Below are positions 42,986-50,879 of a DNA stretch of 64,000 nucleotides, in pieces. The translations under genes were made by a program, and so were the position numbers. The notes beneath the pieces were generated by a model. That model was not told where the DNA came from and did not search any database. It saw only the letters and a program-made list of their open reading frames with translations. Source of the stretch: CAJCIS01 sp965276755 (lineage in GTDB: Bacteria > Pseudomonadota > Alphaproteobacteria > Acetobacterales > Acetobacteraceae); the NCBI GenBank assembly GCA_965276755.1, contig OZ255625.1, forward strand, positions 2,604,001 to 2,668,000. Reading direction: 5' to 3'. Position 1 is the stretch's first letter. Every line of letters starts with the position of its first letter.

Positions 42986-45598
42986 ATGCGCTGTGTTGTC
43001 GCCTCGGCGGCGTGGCTTATTTTCGCCGCGGCGGCCGCGCGGGCTGAACAGCCCTTCGATTTTGCCCACACGCCGGGCCGGCTTCCCAAGACTGTGGTGC
43101 CGAGCGCCTACACGATAGACATCATCCCCGATTTGGCCAGGCTGACGCTGAGCGGACACGAGAGGATCGAGGTGACCGCGCAGGCGGAAACCAGCACGGT
43201 CACGCTCAGTCAGGCTGGGCTCGCCATCACCCGCGCGGTGCTCGAAGACGGTGCGCCGGGAAGCGTTGCCACTGATGATCGCGCGCAGACGGCAACGCTG
43301 ACATTTCCGCGCAAGATTGCGCCGGGCTCGCATGTGCTCAGCATCGATTATACCGGGCCGATCCCAAACTCGCCGGCCGGCATCTATTACGACGACTACA
43401 AGCTCGCCACGGGTGCGCAGAAGCGCATGCTGGTCACGCAATTCGAAGTGGCTGACGCGCGGCGCATGTTTCCCGGCTGGGACGAGCCGGCCTTCAAGGC
43501 GCGCTTCACGCTCTCGGCGGTATTGCCGGACAGTTTCGCCGCAGTGTCCAACATGCCCGTTGCTTCCCGCACGCCGGCCGGCCCGGGCCGCACGCGCGTG
43601 ACATTCGCGGCGACCCCGCGGATGTCCACCTATCTTCTAGCTTTGGTCGCAGGCGAGATGTCGGCCATTCGCGACCGCGTGGCCAATACCGACCTGGCCG
43701 TGTGGGCGCCGACAGGCGAGCAGGAACACGGCCGTTATGCGCTCGGCGTGGAACGACAAATCCTGCCGTTCTACAACGAGTATTTTGCCACTGCCTATCC
43801 GCTGCCCAAGCTCGACATGGTGGCCATTCCTGGCAATTACGCCGCGGGGGCGATGGAGAACTGGGGGGCGATTACCTACATCGACAGCACACTGCTCTTC
43901 GATGCCGCCAATTCGGATGCGCGCACGCGCGAGACGATTGCCATCGATGTCGCGCACGAGATGGCGCATCAATGGTCGGGTGATCTGGTCACCATGGCGT
44001 GGTGGGACAATATCTGGCTGAACGAGGGTTTCGCCACCTGGATGGAATACAAGGCGGTGGACCACTTCAATCCAACCTGGGAAATCTGGCCGCGTCAGCA
44101 TCAAGCGCGCGAACAGGCGATGGCACAGGACGCGCAACCCACCACGCACCCGATCCAGCAGGTCATTCGCGACGAGAGCGAAGCGGGCACGGCGTTTGAC
44201 CGCATCAGCTACCAGAAGGGCGAGCAGATCATCCGCATGATCGAAGACTGGATCGGCCCTGACGATTTCCGCGCCGGCATGCGCGCCTACATGATGGCCC
44301 ACCAATACAGCAACGCGACGAGCGCTGATCTCTGGGCCGCCTTGTCGAAGGCTTCGGCCAAAGATGTCGCAGATCTGGCCCGCGGCTTTACCGAGCAGCC
44401 GGGCGTGCCTCTGGTCCATGTCACACGCCGCTGCGCCCGCGGTGAAGGCACGCTGAACCTAAGCCAGGATCGTTTTTCCATCCATGATCCGAAGGCCGCC
44501 AAGCTGATCTGGAGCATTCCGGTCTCGCTTGGCGGTGTGGATGGGAAGAGCAGCCAAGTTGTGCTCGGCGTTGCGCCGCAAACCATAAAACTGGCGGCGT
44601 GCGATGCGCCGCTCAAGGTTAATCTGGGCGAGGCCGGCTATTACCGCGTGCAATACGATGCGGCATCGCTCAAGCCGCTGCGCGCGCATTTCGCCGAGTT
44701 CGGCCCCGCCGACCGCGCCAATCTGCTTGGCGATCAGTACGCCATGTTTCAGGCCGGCCGCGCGCCGCTGGACCAATACCTCGACATGCTGCCCGCGCTC
44801 GCCGACGAGCGTGATGCCGCGGTCTGGCAGGAAAGCCTGCCGCGCCTGCGTGCGTTGGACATGCTGGCGCGCGCAACGCCCGCGCGTGCGGCCTATCGCG
44901 CCTACGCCGCCGGGCTGATCCGCCCGGCTTTTGAGCGGCTCGGCTGGGATGCCAAAGCGGGCGAACCGTTCCTCGATACGCTGTTGCGCCCGCTGCTGAT
45001 TGCCGCACTTGGTGAAATGGATGATGCAGTCATCCTGGCCGGTGCGCAGGAGCGCTTCACCGCGTTCACGGTCAATCCGCGAAGCCTCTCGCCCGATCTG
45101 CGCGCGCCCGTTCTCGGCATCATTGGCCACCATGCCGATCAGCAAACCTATGAGGCGCTGCGCCGTTTGGGCGAGGCTGCCCCGGGCACGGAAGAGAAAT
45201 TGCGCTATTTCGGCGCCATGGCCAGTGCTGCCGCACCCGCGCTGATTACGCAGACCATGCAATTCGCGGCCTCCGGCGAAATCCCGCCCGGCCGCATTGC
45301 CAATGTGATCAACATTGCCGCGCTGGCTTCGGATAATCCGGATGAGGTGTTCAAGCAGGTCCTGGCCAACCAAGTGGCCATTCGCAAATTGCTATCGGCG
45401 GAAGGCCAGGCTCGCCTATTGCCCGCGGCGGCCGCCGGCACTGCCAGCAGCGGGGTGGCGCGCGCTTTACTGGCCAATCCGGCAAGTCGTGCGTCGATCG
45501 GGGCGAAGATCCTGGCTGCGCGCACGGCCGATGCGATTGCGACCCGCGCCGAGTTGCAGCAGAGGGCTGCGCCGGCCATTGCGGTAGCATTTAAGTAA
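42986..45598 (+). CDS. M1 family zinc aminopeptidase, exported
   Basis: An 870-residue enzyme with a signal peptide (VVASAAWLIFAAAAARAE). The exopeptidase motif GAMENWGA is near residue 288 and the zinc site HEMAHQWSGDL near 323, with the third ligand Glu in NEGFATWMEY near 346. QFEVADARRMFPGWDEPAFKARF is also an M1 hallmark. An ERAP1-like C-terminal domain fills residues 520-870. It removes N-terminal residues from peptides in the periplasm. It begins just after the EthD gene. Confidence 0.93.
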   Translation: MRCVVASAAWLIFAAAAARAEQPFDFAHTPGRLPKTVVPSAYTIDIIPDLARLTLSGHERIEVTAQAETSTVTLSQAGLAITRAVLEDGAPGSVATDDRAQTATLTFPRKIAPGSHVLSIDYTGPIPNSPAGIYYDDYKLATGAQKRMLVTQFEVADARRMFPGWDEPAFKARFTLSAVLPDSFAAVSNMPVASRTPAGPGRTRVTFAATPRMSTYLLALVAGEMSAIRDRVANTDLAVWAPTGEQEHGRYALGVERQILPFYNEYFATAYPLPKLDMVAIPGNYAAGAMENWGAITYIDSTLLFDAANSDARTRETIAIDVAHEMAHQWSGDLVTMAWWDNIWLNEGFATWMEYKAVDHFNPTWEIWPRQHQAREQAMAQDAQPTTHPIQQVIRDESEAGTAFDRISYQKGEQIIRMIEDWIGPDDFRAGMRAYMMAHQYSNATSADLWAALSKASAKDVADLARGFTEQPGVPLVHVTRRCARGEGTLNLSQDRFSIHDPKAAKLIWSIPVSLGGVDGKSSQVVLGVAPQTIKLAACDAPLKVNLGEAGYYRVQYDAASLKPLRAHFAEFGPADRANLLGDQYAMFQAGRAPLDQYLDMLPALADERDAAVWQESLPRLRALDMLARATPARAAYRAYAAGLIRPAFERLGWDAKAGEPFLDTLLRPLLIAALGEMDDAVILAGAQERFTAFTVNPRSLSPDLRAPVLGIIGHHADQQTYEALRRLGEAAPGTEEKLRYFGAMASAAAPALITQTMQFAASGEIPPGRIANVINIAALASDNPDEVFKQVLANQVAIRKLLSAEGQARLLPAAAAGTASSGVARALLANPASRASIGAKILAARTADAIATRAELQQRAAPAIAVAFK

Positions 45599-45617
45599 TA
45601 ACGTAAGCGACACATGA

Positions 45618-45959
45618 ATGGAGTGGATTGGCGAACTTCCAGTCAGATTTCGTCACCTGGCCTATAGAGCTGGAGAAGAGTATGCGTGGGATCGAACGCA
45701 AGCCTTGGAAGTTCTCTTATGGTTAGAGCGACGTAGTTTCACAGTTTTGGGGGTGGATGTTTGGCTTCCAACCACACCAGGCCCGACGATACCTGCGCCT
45801 TACGTATATGATTGGGATATTGAGACTGCGGTGAAAATTCCGGGAGCGCCTCGAAATGCGTTTGAGTTCGTAAAACTTTTCAAATGGCATGCTGAAGATG
45901 ACGAGCACCGCCGTGAAGTGCCCTACTTCGCCATTGGTCCGGTCGAGCTTAGATCATGA
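45618..45959 (+). CDS. Hypothetical protein, orphan Imm40-like candidate
   Basis: 113 residues, soluble, acidic. The pattern DRTQALEVLLWLERRSFTVLGVDVW followed by P-x-Y-x-x-D-W resembles, in outline only, small immunity proteins of the Imm40 type (A-L-x-x-L-[EK] helix then [LV]-G-[GV]-D-V-[YW]). Base use is visibly less GC-rich than in the neighbours (for example TATGGTTAGAGCGACGTAG), which suggests transfer. No toxin gene is next to it. The start ATG 45618 lies 19 bases after the aminopeptidase stop. Confidence 0.5.
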   Translation: MEWIGELPVRFRHLAYRAGEEYAWDRTQALEVLLWLERRSFTVLGVDVWLPTTPGPTIPAPYVYDWDIETAVKIPGAPRNAFEFVKLFKWHAEDDEHRREVPYFAIGPVELRS

Positions 45960-45977
45960 GGTGTTGCGCTACCAAGG

Positions 45978-46045
45978 CCGCAGAAGATTGGGAGAGATGT
46001 GCCATCCCTCCCAAACCCCCGTCATCTTTTTGTAGCTCGTTCACG
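45978..46045. repeat. Family B repeat, half copy
   Basis: GAAGATTGGGAGAGATGTGCC, CATCCCTCCC, AAACCCCCGTCATCTTTTTG. The hairpin GGGAGAGATG/CATCCCTCCC has coordinated changes relative to other copies. No right half is present. Confidence 0.7.
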
Positions 46046-46088
46046 CGGCGACTGATCGCGTCTCCCCAGTCACGGCTGAGCGAAGGAA

Positions 46089-46135
46089 CAAAAGTCTTTT
46101 TGCTTCTTTTTCTACAGAAAAAGAAGAGTCTTCCT
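46089..46135. repeat. Family A palindromic repeat, half copy (inverted)
   Basis: CAAAAGTCTTTTTG then CTTCTTTTTC-taca-GAAAAAGAAG. It directly follows the petA stop codon on the minus strand. Confidence 0.8.
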
Positions 46136-46139
46136 TTAC

Positions 46140-46799
46140 CTAAATCTGCACAATCGTCCCCAAATCAAAATCCGCGCCTGGCGGATTCTCCCCAACGCGC
46201 GCCGTTTTGTCATTGACCATCCGATAAGGCGGCACCGGCAAATTATAAGGCGCTGGCACACCCGAATACACCCGCCCCGCCAGATCGTATTTCGAGCCGT
46301 GGCAAGGGCACAAATACCCGCCCGGCCAGCTCGGCACAGGGTCTGTCGGGCTCGGATTGGGGTAGAAGACGGGCACGCAGCCCAGGTGGGTGCAGATACC
46401 CACCATAACCGCCACTTCCGGCACGGCCGAGCGATGCCAATTCTGGGCGTAGGCTGGCTGCTGCAACACTTTGCTGTCCGGGTCCGCGAGCACATGCACC
46501 AGCTTGGGGTCCTGCAGGGTCTTCAGCGCCTCGGGCGTGCGGCGCACGATCAGGATCGGCTTGCCGCGCCAGACGACCACGATCTGCTGGCCGGGGGCGA
46601 CCTTGCTGATATCGACATCGATCGGCTCGCCAGCGGCCAGCGTGTCGGCAGCCGGCTCCATGCTGTCGATGAAAGGCCAGGCAATCGCGCCGGTGCCCAC
46701 CGCCGCGCCGGCCAGCGCCAGCAGGGTCAAAAAGTCGCGGCGCGGCACGCCATCTGGCTCACCGTGGACCGGCGGGTTGGCGTGGCTGGTGGCCGACAT
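46140..46799 (-). CDS. petA: Rieske iron-sulfur subunit of cytochrome bc1 complex
   Basis: A 219-residue protein. A twin-arginine-type N-terminus (PRRDFLTLLALAGAAVGTGAIAWPF) anchors it in the inner membrane. The [2Fe-2S] cluster ligands are in CTHLGC (about 130) and CPCHGS (about 161), with the Pro loop GVPAPYNLPVPPYR. It passes electrons from ubiquinol to cytochrome c1. Normally petA heads petABC, but here cytochrome b and c1 genes do not follow: downstream come a family A repeat and an opposing gene. The ATG at 46799 follows AAGGAAG. Confidence 0.93.
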   Translation of the reverse strand: MSATSHANPPVHGEPDGVPRRDFLTLLALAGAAVGTGAIAWPFIDSMEPAADTLAAGEPIDVDISKVAPGQQIVVVWRGKPILIVRRTPEALKTLQDPKLVHVLADPDSKVLQQPAYAQNWHRSAVPEVAVMVGICTHLGCVPVFYPNPSPTDPVPSWPGGYLCPCHGSKYDLAGRVYSGVPAPYNLPVPPYRMVNDKTARVGENPPGADFDLGTIVQI

Positions 46800-46894
46800 G
46801 GTGGCTTCCTTCGGTAGGGCGCCAGGCGGGCGCATCGTGCTGCGGCCGCTAATTGGCGCGAACGGGTCTGCTTGAAAAGGGGCCGATGTCGACC

Positions 46895-46992
46895 CCCCTG
46901 GATCCCACCGAGACAAAGGCTCCAGACCACCACTAATTAAAGGTTCTAAGGACATGTCCTTAGCGGGGTCGAGGGGCAGAGCCCCTCGCCTT
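46895..46992. repeat. Family C repeat, diverged copy
   Basis: CTGGATCCCACCGAGACAAA, GGTTCTAAGGACATGTCCTTAGC and GAGGGGCAGAGCCCCTCGCC align with family C. The left arm is degraded. It is upstream of petA. Confidence 0.65.
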
Positions 46993-47073
46993 GCCTATCC
47001 ACCACGGCAGCCGCCTGAAACCCAGGCGCAACCGTGTTCTTCTTGCGCGCCATCGTAGCGCCGGTTTGAACCC

Positions 47074-47859
47074 TCACTTGCGAAATTTCAGAACGAAGTT
47101 GTCCGCCTCGCCGATGGCGGCATATTTTGCGTGATCCTGCGCGCCCAAGGCAAAGCTGGGCGGCAGGGTCCAGACGCCTTGCGGCCAGCCCTTCGTGTCC
47201 TTGGGGTTGGCATCGATCTCCGACGTGCCGGCCAGGTGGAAGCCGGCAGCCTGCGCCAGGGCGATTGTGTAGTCCTGCCGAACGTAGCCGTTCTCCGCCT
47301 TAGGGTCCTGCGGCTTGGATGCGTCTCCTCGATGTTCCTCCACGCCCAGAATGCCGCCCGGCTTGAGTGCCTTGTAGAAGGCGGCGAAGGCCTGGGGCGC
47401 ATAACCCTGGGCCATCCAGTTGTGGACGTTGCGAAAGGTCAGCACAAAATCGGCCGAACCGGGCGGAGCAATGTCGGTGCCGGACAGGCCGAGCGTGGTA
47501 AAGCGGATCGCGCCGAAGCGCGCAGGGTCGGCGGCCAGCCTGGCGCGCAGGGAAGCGGTGCCCTTGACCTCATCGGGCACATTGACCGGCAGGGCCACGG
47601 TGTAGGTGCCCTGCGCACGAAGGTAGGGGGCGAGGATTTCGGTCCAATAGCCGCCGCCAGGCCAGATCTCGACCACCGTGGCGTCTGGATGAAGGCCGAA
47701 GAAGGCCAGTTCCTGTGCCGGGTGGCGCACGCCATCGCGCGCCACAAAGCGTGGGCTGCGCTGCGGCGAGGCAACGGCCTGCGCCAGGCTTGGTGCGGCG
47801 GCAAGGCTTGGCGAGGACGAGGCGACAAGGAGGAGGCCGAACAAGGGGAAGGACCGCAT
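47074..47859 (-). CDS. Exported SAM-dependent methyltransferase (COG4798-like)
   Basis: 261 residues with a signal peptide (FPLFGLLLVASSSPSLAAA). The class I methyltransferase fold is indicated by ATVVEIWPGGGYWTEILAPYLR (SAM-binding loop), DFVLTFRNVHNWM and FYKALKPGGILGVEEHRGD. A methyltransferase with an export signal is odd because SAM is cytoplasmic. This is nevertheless a recurring feature of the group, which may bind another ligand. It is divergent from pqqD, sharing the 47860-48040 promoter region. Substrate unknown. Confidence 0.8.
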   Translation of the reverse strand: MRSFPLFGLLLVASSSPSLAAAPSLAQAVASPQRSPRFVARDGVRHPAQELAFFGLHPDATVVEIWPGGGYWTEILAPYLRAQGTYTVALPVNVPDEVKGTASLRARLAADPARFGAIRFTTLGLSGTDIAPPGSADFVLTFRNVHNWMAQGYAPQAFAAFYKALKPGGILGVEEHRGDASKPQDPKAENGYVRQDYTIALAQAAGFHLAGTSEIDANPKDTKGWPQGVWTLPPSFALGAQDHAKYAAIGEADNFVLKFRK

Positions 47860-48040
47860 GGAAGTAAACCTCTGCGAGTGGGCCGGTGATCTATCGCCCG
47901 TTGTCTGTCCTGCGCAAACCTCTGCGGTGGAGGGCACGGGCAGGCCGGCCTGCCAAGGTGGTAGTTGACCCACCCAGGCCGCGCCGCCAGATAGCAAGGC
48001 GGATGCGGAGCCGCACAGAACGGCGCGCCCGGCTTTGGAA

Positions 48041-48352
48041 ATGTCCCCTATGTCAGCACATTCGGCGCCAGCCGCCGCCGCGGGCGATCGCGCGGTCATC
48101 CCGCGTTTCGGCGCGGGCATGAAGTTCCGCCATGACCCCGTGCGCGACGCCTGGGTGATCCTGGGCCCCGAGCGGCTGTTTCTGCCCGACGAGCACGCCG
48201 TGCAGGTGCTCCGCCTAATCGATGGCGCGCGCTCCGTGGGCGAGATCGCCGGGTGCCTGGCCGAGACCTACGACGCACCCGCCGCTGTCATCGAGATGGA
48301 TTTGTGGCCGATGCTGCATGATCTGGCCGCAAGCGGCGCGGTGCGCTGGTGA
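48041..48352 (+). CDS. pqqD: PQQ biosynthesis peptide chaperone PqqD
   Basis: About 100 residues. The RRE-type fold is shown by RFGAGMKFRHDPVRDAWVILGPERLFLPDEHAVQVLRLIDGARSV, with GEIAGCLAETYDAP following. PqqD binds the precursor peptide PqqA and presents it to PqqE. ATG 48041 or 48050 are both possible. Its stop overlaps the pqqE GTG. pqqA, pqqB and pqqC are not in this window. Confidence 0.92.
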   Translation: MSPMSAHSAPAAAAGDRAVIPRFGAGMKFRHDPVRDAWVILGPERLFLPDEHAVQVLRLIDGARSVGEIAGCLAETYDAPAAVIEMDLWPMLHDLAASGAVRW

Positions 48353-49458
48353 ATGCGCTCGCGCCCGTCCCAGGGCCACCCATGGGCCTGATCGCCGAGC
48401 TGACCCATCGCTGCCCGCTGCAATGCCCTTATTGCAGCAATCCTCTGGCACTGGAGCCGGCCGCTTCCGAGCTCGAAACCCGCACGTGGCAGCGGGTGAT
48501 GGACCAGGCCGCGGCGCTGGGCGTGCTGCAGATGCACTTTACCGGTGGCGAGCCCATGGCGCGGCGCGACCATGTCGAACTGGTGGGCCACGCCGCGGGA
48601 TTGGGACTTTACACCAACCTGATCACCTCGGGCGTCACGCTGGACGATCGGGCGATGGCCGCACTGATGGGCGCGGGGATCGATCACATCCAGCTCAGCT
48701 TCCAGGATATCGATCCGGCGCAGAATGACCGCATTGGCAATCACCGCGGCGCCTACGCAAAGAAAGCGGCGGCCGCGTCGCGTATTCGCGAGGCCGGGCT
48801 GCCGCTGACGCTGAATTTTGTTCTCCATCGCACCAATGTGGCGCGCGCGGGCGCCATGATCGCCTTTGCCGAAGAGCAGCAAGCCGCGCGGCTGGAGATG
48901 GCGCATGTGCAGTATTACGGCTGGGGGCTGCGCAACCGCGCCGCCTTGCTGCCGAGCCGCGCGCAGCTTGACGAGGTAACAGCGCTGGTCGAGGCCGCGC
49001 GGGTGCGGCTGCGCGGACGGATGGTGATTGATTACGTGGTGCCGGATTATCACGCCAGTCGCCCCAAGGCGTGCATGGGCGGCTGGGCGCAACGTATCAT
49101 CAACATCTCGCCGAGCGGCCGGGCGATGCCGTGCCATGCGGCCGAGACGTTGCCCGGCTTTGTCTTCCCCAGCGTGGCCGAGCACGATCTGGCCTGGATC
49201 TGGGCGTCCTCGGACGCCTTTACCCGCTTTCGCGGCACTGGGTGGATGCCCGAGCCCTGCCGCAGTTGTGATCGGCGCGAGATCGATTGGGGTGGCTGCC
49301 GGTGCCAGGCCTTCGCGTTGCTGGGGGATGCTTCGCTGACCGATCCGGCCTGTGCGCTCTCGCCCGATCATCACGTGATGGGCGAGGCGGTGGAGGAGAG
49401 CGCTCAGCCGGCACCTGATTACGTGTTTCGGCGGTTGCGGGCACCGGCGGTGGTCTGA
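48349..49458 (+). CDS. pqqE: PQQ biosynthesis radical SAM enzyme PqqE
   Basis: A 369-residue radical SAM enzyme that links Glu and Tyr side chains of PqqA. Cys22, Cys26 and Cys29 in RCPLQCPYC bind the SAM cluster. FTGGEPMARRD is the SAM-binding GGEP motif. The C-terminal SPASM region has ACMGGWAQRIINISPSGRAMPCH and EPCRSCDRREIDWGGCRCQAF for the auxiliary clusters. The GTG start at 48349 overlaps the pqqD stop (GTGA), so translation is coupled. PQQ is the cofactor of periplasmic alcohol and glucose dehydrogenases, which Acetobacteraceae use widely. Confidence 0.95.
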   Translation: MNALAPVPGPPMGLIAELTHRCPLQCPYCSNPLALEPAASELETRTWQRVMDQAAALGVLQMHFTGGEPMARRDHVELVGHAAGLGLYTNLITSGVTLDDRAMAALMGAGIDHIQLSFQDIDPAQNDRIGNHRGAYAKKAAAASRIREAGLPLTLNFVLHRTNVARAGAMIAFAEEQQAARLEMAHVQYYGWGLRNRAALLPSRAQLDEVTALVEAARVRLRGRMVIDYVVPDYHASRPKACMGGWAQRIINISPSGRAMPCHAAETLPGFVFPSVAEHDLAWIWASSDAFTRFRGTGWMPEPCRSCDRREIDWGGCRCQAFALLGDASLTDPACALSPDHHVMGEAVEESAQPAPDYVFRRLRAPAVV

Positions 49459-49478
49459 GGTCCGCGCCGGGCGCGAGA

Positions 49479-49493
49479 CTGAACGCCGTTCAG
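49479..49493. promoter_or_regulatory. Palindromic operator candidate upstream of the thiolase gene
   Basis: CTGAACG-C-CGTTCAG is a perfect seven-base inverted repeat 68 bases before the thiolase start. Its form (TGAACG/CGTTCA) is typical of sites for TetR-family repressors. The regulator is not in the window. It could also be a weak 3' hairpin of pqqE. Confidence 0.4.
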
Positions 49494-49560
49494 CCTCGCT
49501 TGAAGTTGCGCCCCCGCCAGTTTACTCAAACGATTAAATCATTGCCCCGGGAGACCCCTC

Positions 49561-50766
49561 ATGGCCGACGCCTACATCTTCGACGCCGTGCGCACGCCGC
49601 GCGGCCGCGGCCGCCGTGACGGCGCGCTGCACGAAATCACCGCCCTTTCGCTGGCGACCCAGGTGCTCGAGAATTTGCGGGATCGCAATCAGCTCGACAC
49701 CAGCGCTGTCGATGACGTGGTGCTGGGCTGTGTGGCGCCAGTGGGCGAGCAGGGCAGCGACATTGCGCGCACCGCGGTGCTGAATGCCGATTACGCGCAA
49801 ACCACGGCGGGCGTGCAGATCAACCGCTTTTGCGCTTCTGGCCTCGAAGCGTGCAACATGGCGGCGGCCAAGGTCATGGTTGGCGAAGCGGGCATGGCCA
49901 TTGGCGGCGGCGTGGAGAGCATGAGCCGCGTGCCGATGGGCAGCGACGGCGGTGCCTGGCCGGTCGATCCGTCCAGTGCGTTCAAGACCTATTTCGCGCC
50001 GCAAGGGATTGGCGCTGATCTGATTGCCACGCTGCACGGGTTTTCGCGCGATGACGTGGATGCGTACGCGGTCGAGAGCCAGAAGCGCGCGGCGCAGGCG
50101 TGGAGCGAAAAGCGGTTTGCGCGCAGCGTGGTGGCAGTGCGCGACCAGCTTGGGCTGCCGATCCTGGCACATGACGAGCATATGCGGCCGGAGACGAGCA
50201 TGCAGTCTTTGGCGTCATTGAATCCGGCCTTTACCGGGCCTGGCGAGATGGGATTCGACGCAGTGGTGCAGCAGCGCTACCCGCAAGTCGAACGCGTGAA
50301 CCATGTGCACCATGCGGGCAATTCTTCGGGGATTGTCGATGGCGCGGCGGCCGTGTTGTTCGGCACGCTGGAGATGGGTCAGGCGATGGGGCTGAAGCCG
50401 CGTGCGCGCGTGCGTGGCATGGCGAGCATCGGCTCCGAGCCTTCGATCATGCTGACCGGGCCTGCGCTGGTGACGGAGAAGCTGCTGAAGCGGCTGGGCA
50501 TGTCTGTCGAGAATATCGACCTTTATGAGCTGAACGAGGCTTTTGCCAGCGTGGTTCTGCGCTTCATGCAGGCATTGGATATTGGCCATGAGAAAATCAA
50601 CGTGAATGGCGGCGCAATTGCGATGGGCCATCCGCTGGGGGCTACGGGGGCGATGATCCTTGGCACTGTGCTCGATGAGCTGGAACGCACGGATCAGGAG
50701 ACGGCGCTGATTACGCTGTGCGTGGGTGCGGGGATGGGCACGGCTACGGTCATTGAGCGGGTTTAA
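49561..50766 (+). CDS. Acetyl-CoA C-acyltransferase (thiolase)
   Basis: A 401-residue enzyme that cleaves 3-ketoacyl-CoA in the last step of beta-oxidation. Catalytic Cys is in QINRFCASGLEACN (about 90), ELNEAFA follows near 330, NGGAIAMGHPLGATGA near 350 carries the His and LCVGAGMGTAT the second Cys. The pairing with the FadB-type multienzyme downstream supports a fatty-acid role rather than acetoacetyl-CoA formation. A GGGAG site precedes ATG 49561. Only a family A repeat separates it from the next gene. Confidence 0.93.
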   Translation: MADAYIFDAVRTPRGRGRRDGALHEITALSLATQVLENLRDRNQLDTSAVDDVVLGCVAPVGEQGSDIARTAVLNADYAQTTAGVQINRFCASGLEACNMAAAKVMVGEAGMAIGGGVESMSRVPMGSDGGAWPVDPSSAFKTYFAPQGIGADLIATLHGFSRDDVDAYAVESQKRAAQAWSEKRFARSVVAVRDQLGLPILAHDEHMRPETSMQSLASLNPAFTGPGEMGFDAVVQQRYPQVERVNHVHHAGNSSGIVDGAAAVLFGTLEMGQAMGLKPRARVRGMASIGSEPSIMLTGPALVTEKLLKRLGMSVENIDLYELNEAFASVVLRFMQALDIGHEKINVNGGAIAMGHPLGATGAMILGTVLDELERTDQETALITLCVGAGMGTATVIERV

Positions 50767-50769
50767 TAA

Positions 50770-50870
50770 GAAAGTTCTTCTTTTTTGAAAAAAAGAAGCA
50801 AAAAACTTTTGTCCGTTTAGAGCGACGCTCAAACATTCAAAAGTTTTTTTGCTTCTTTTTTCGTTCTTCT
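50770..50870. repeat. Family A palindromic repeat, paired but truncated copy
   Basis: The left half has stem CTTCTTTTTTGAAAAAAAGAAG and CAAAAAACTTTTG. The right half has CAAAAGTTTTTTTG and CTTCTTTTTT but lacks the second stem arm. It lies within the thiolase-FadB gene pair, upstream of the second gene. Confidence 0.8.
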
Positions 50871-50879
50871 GAGGTTTCC

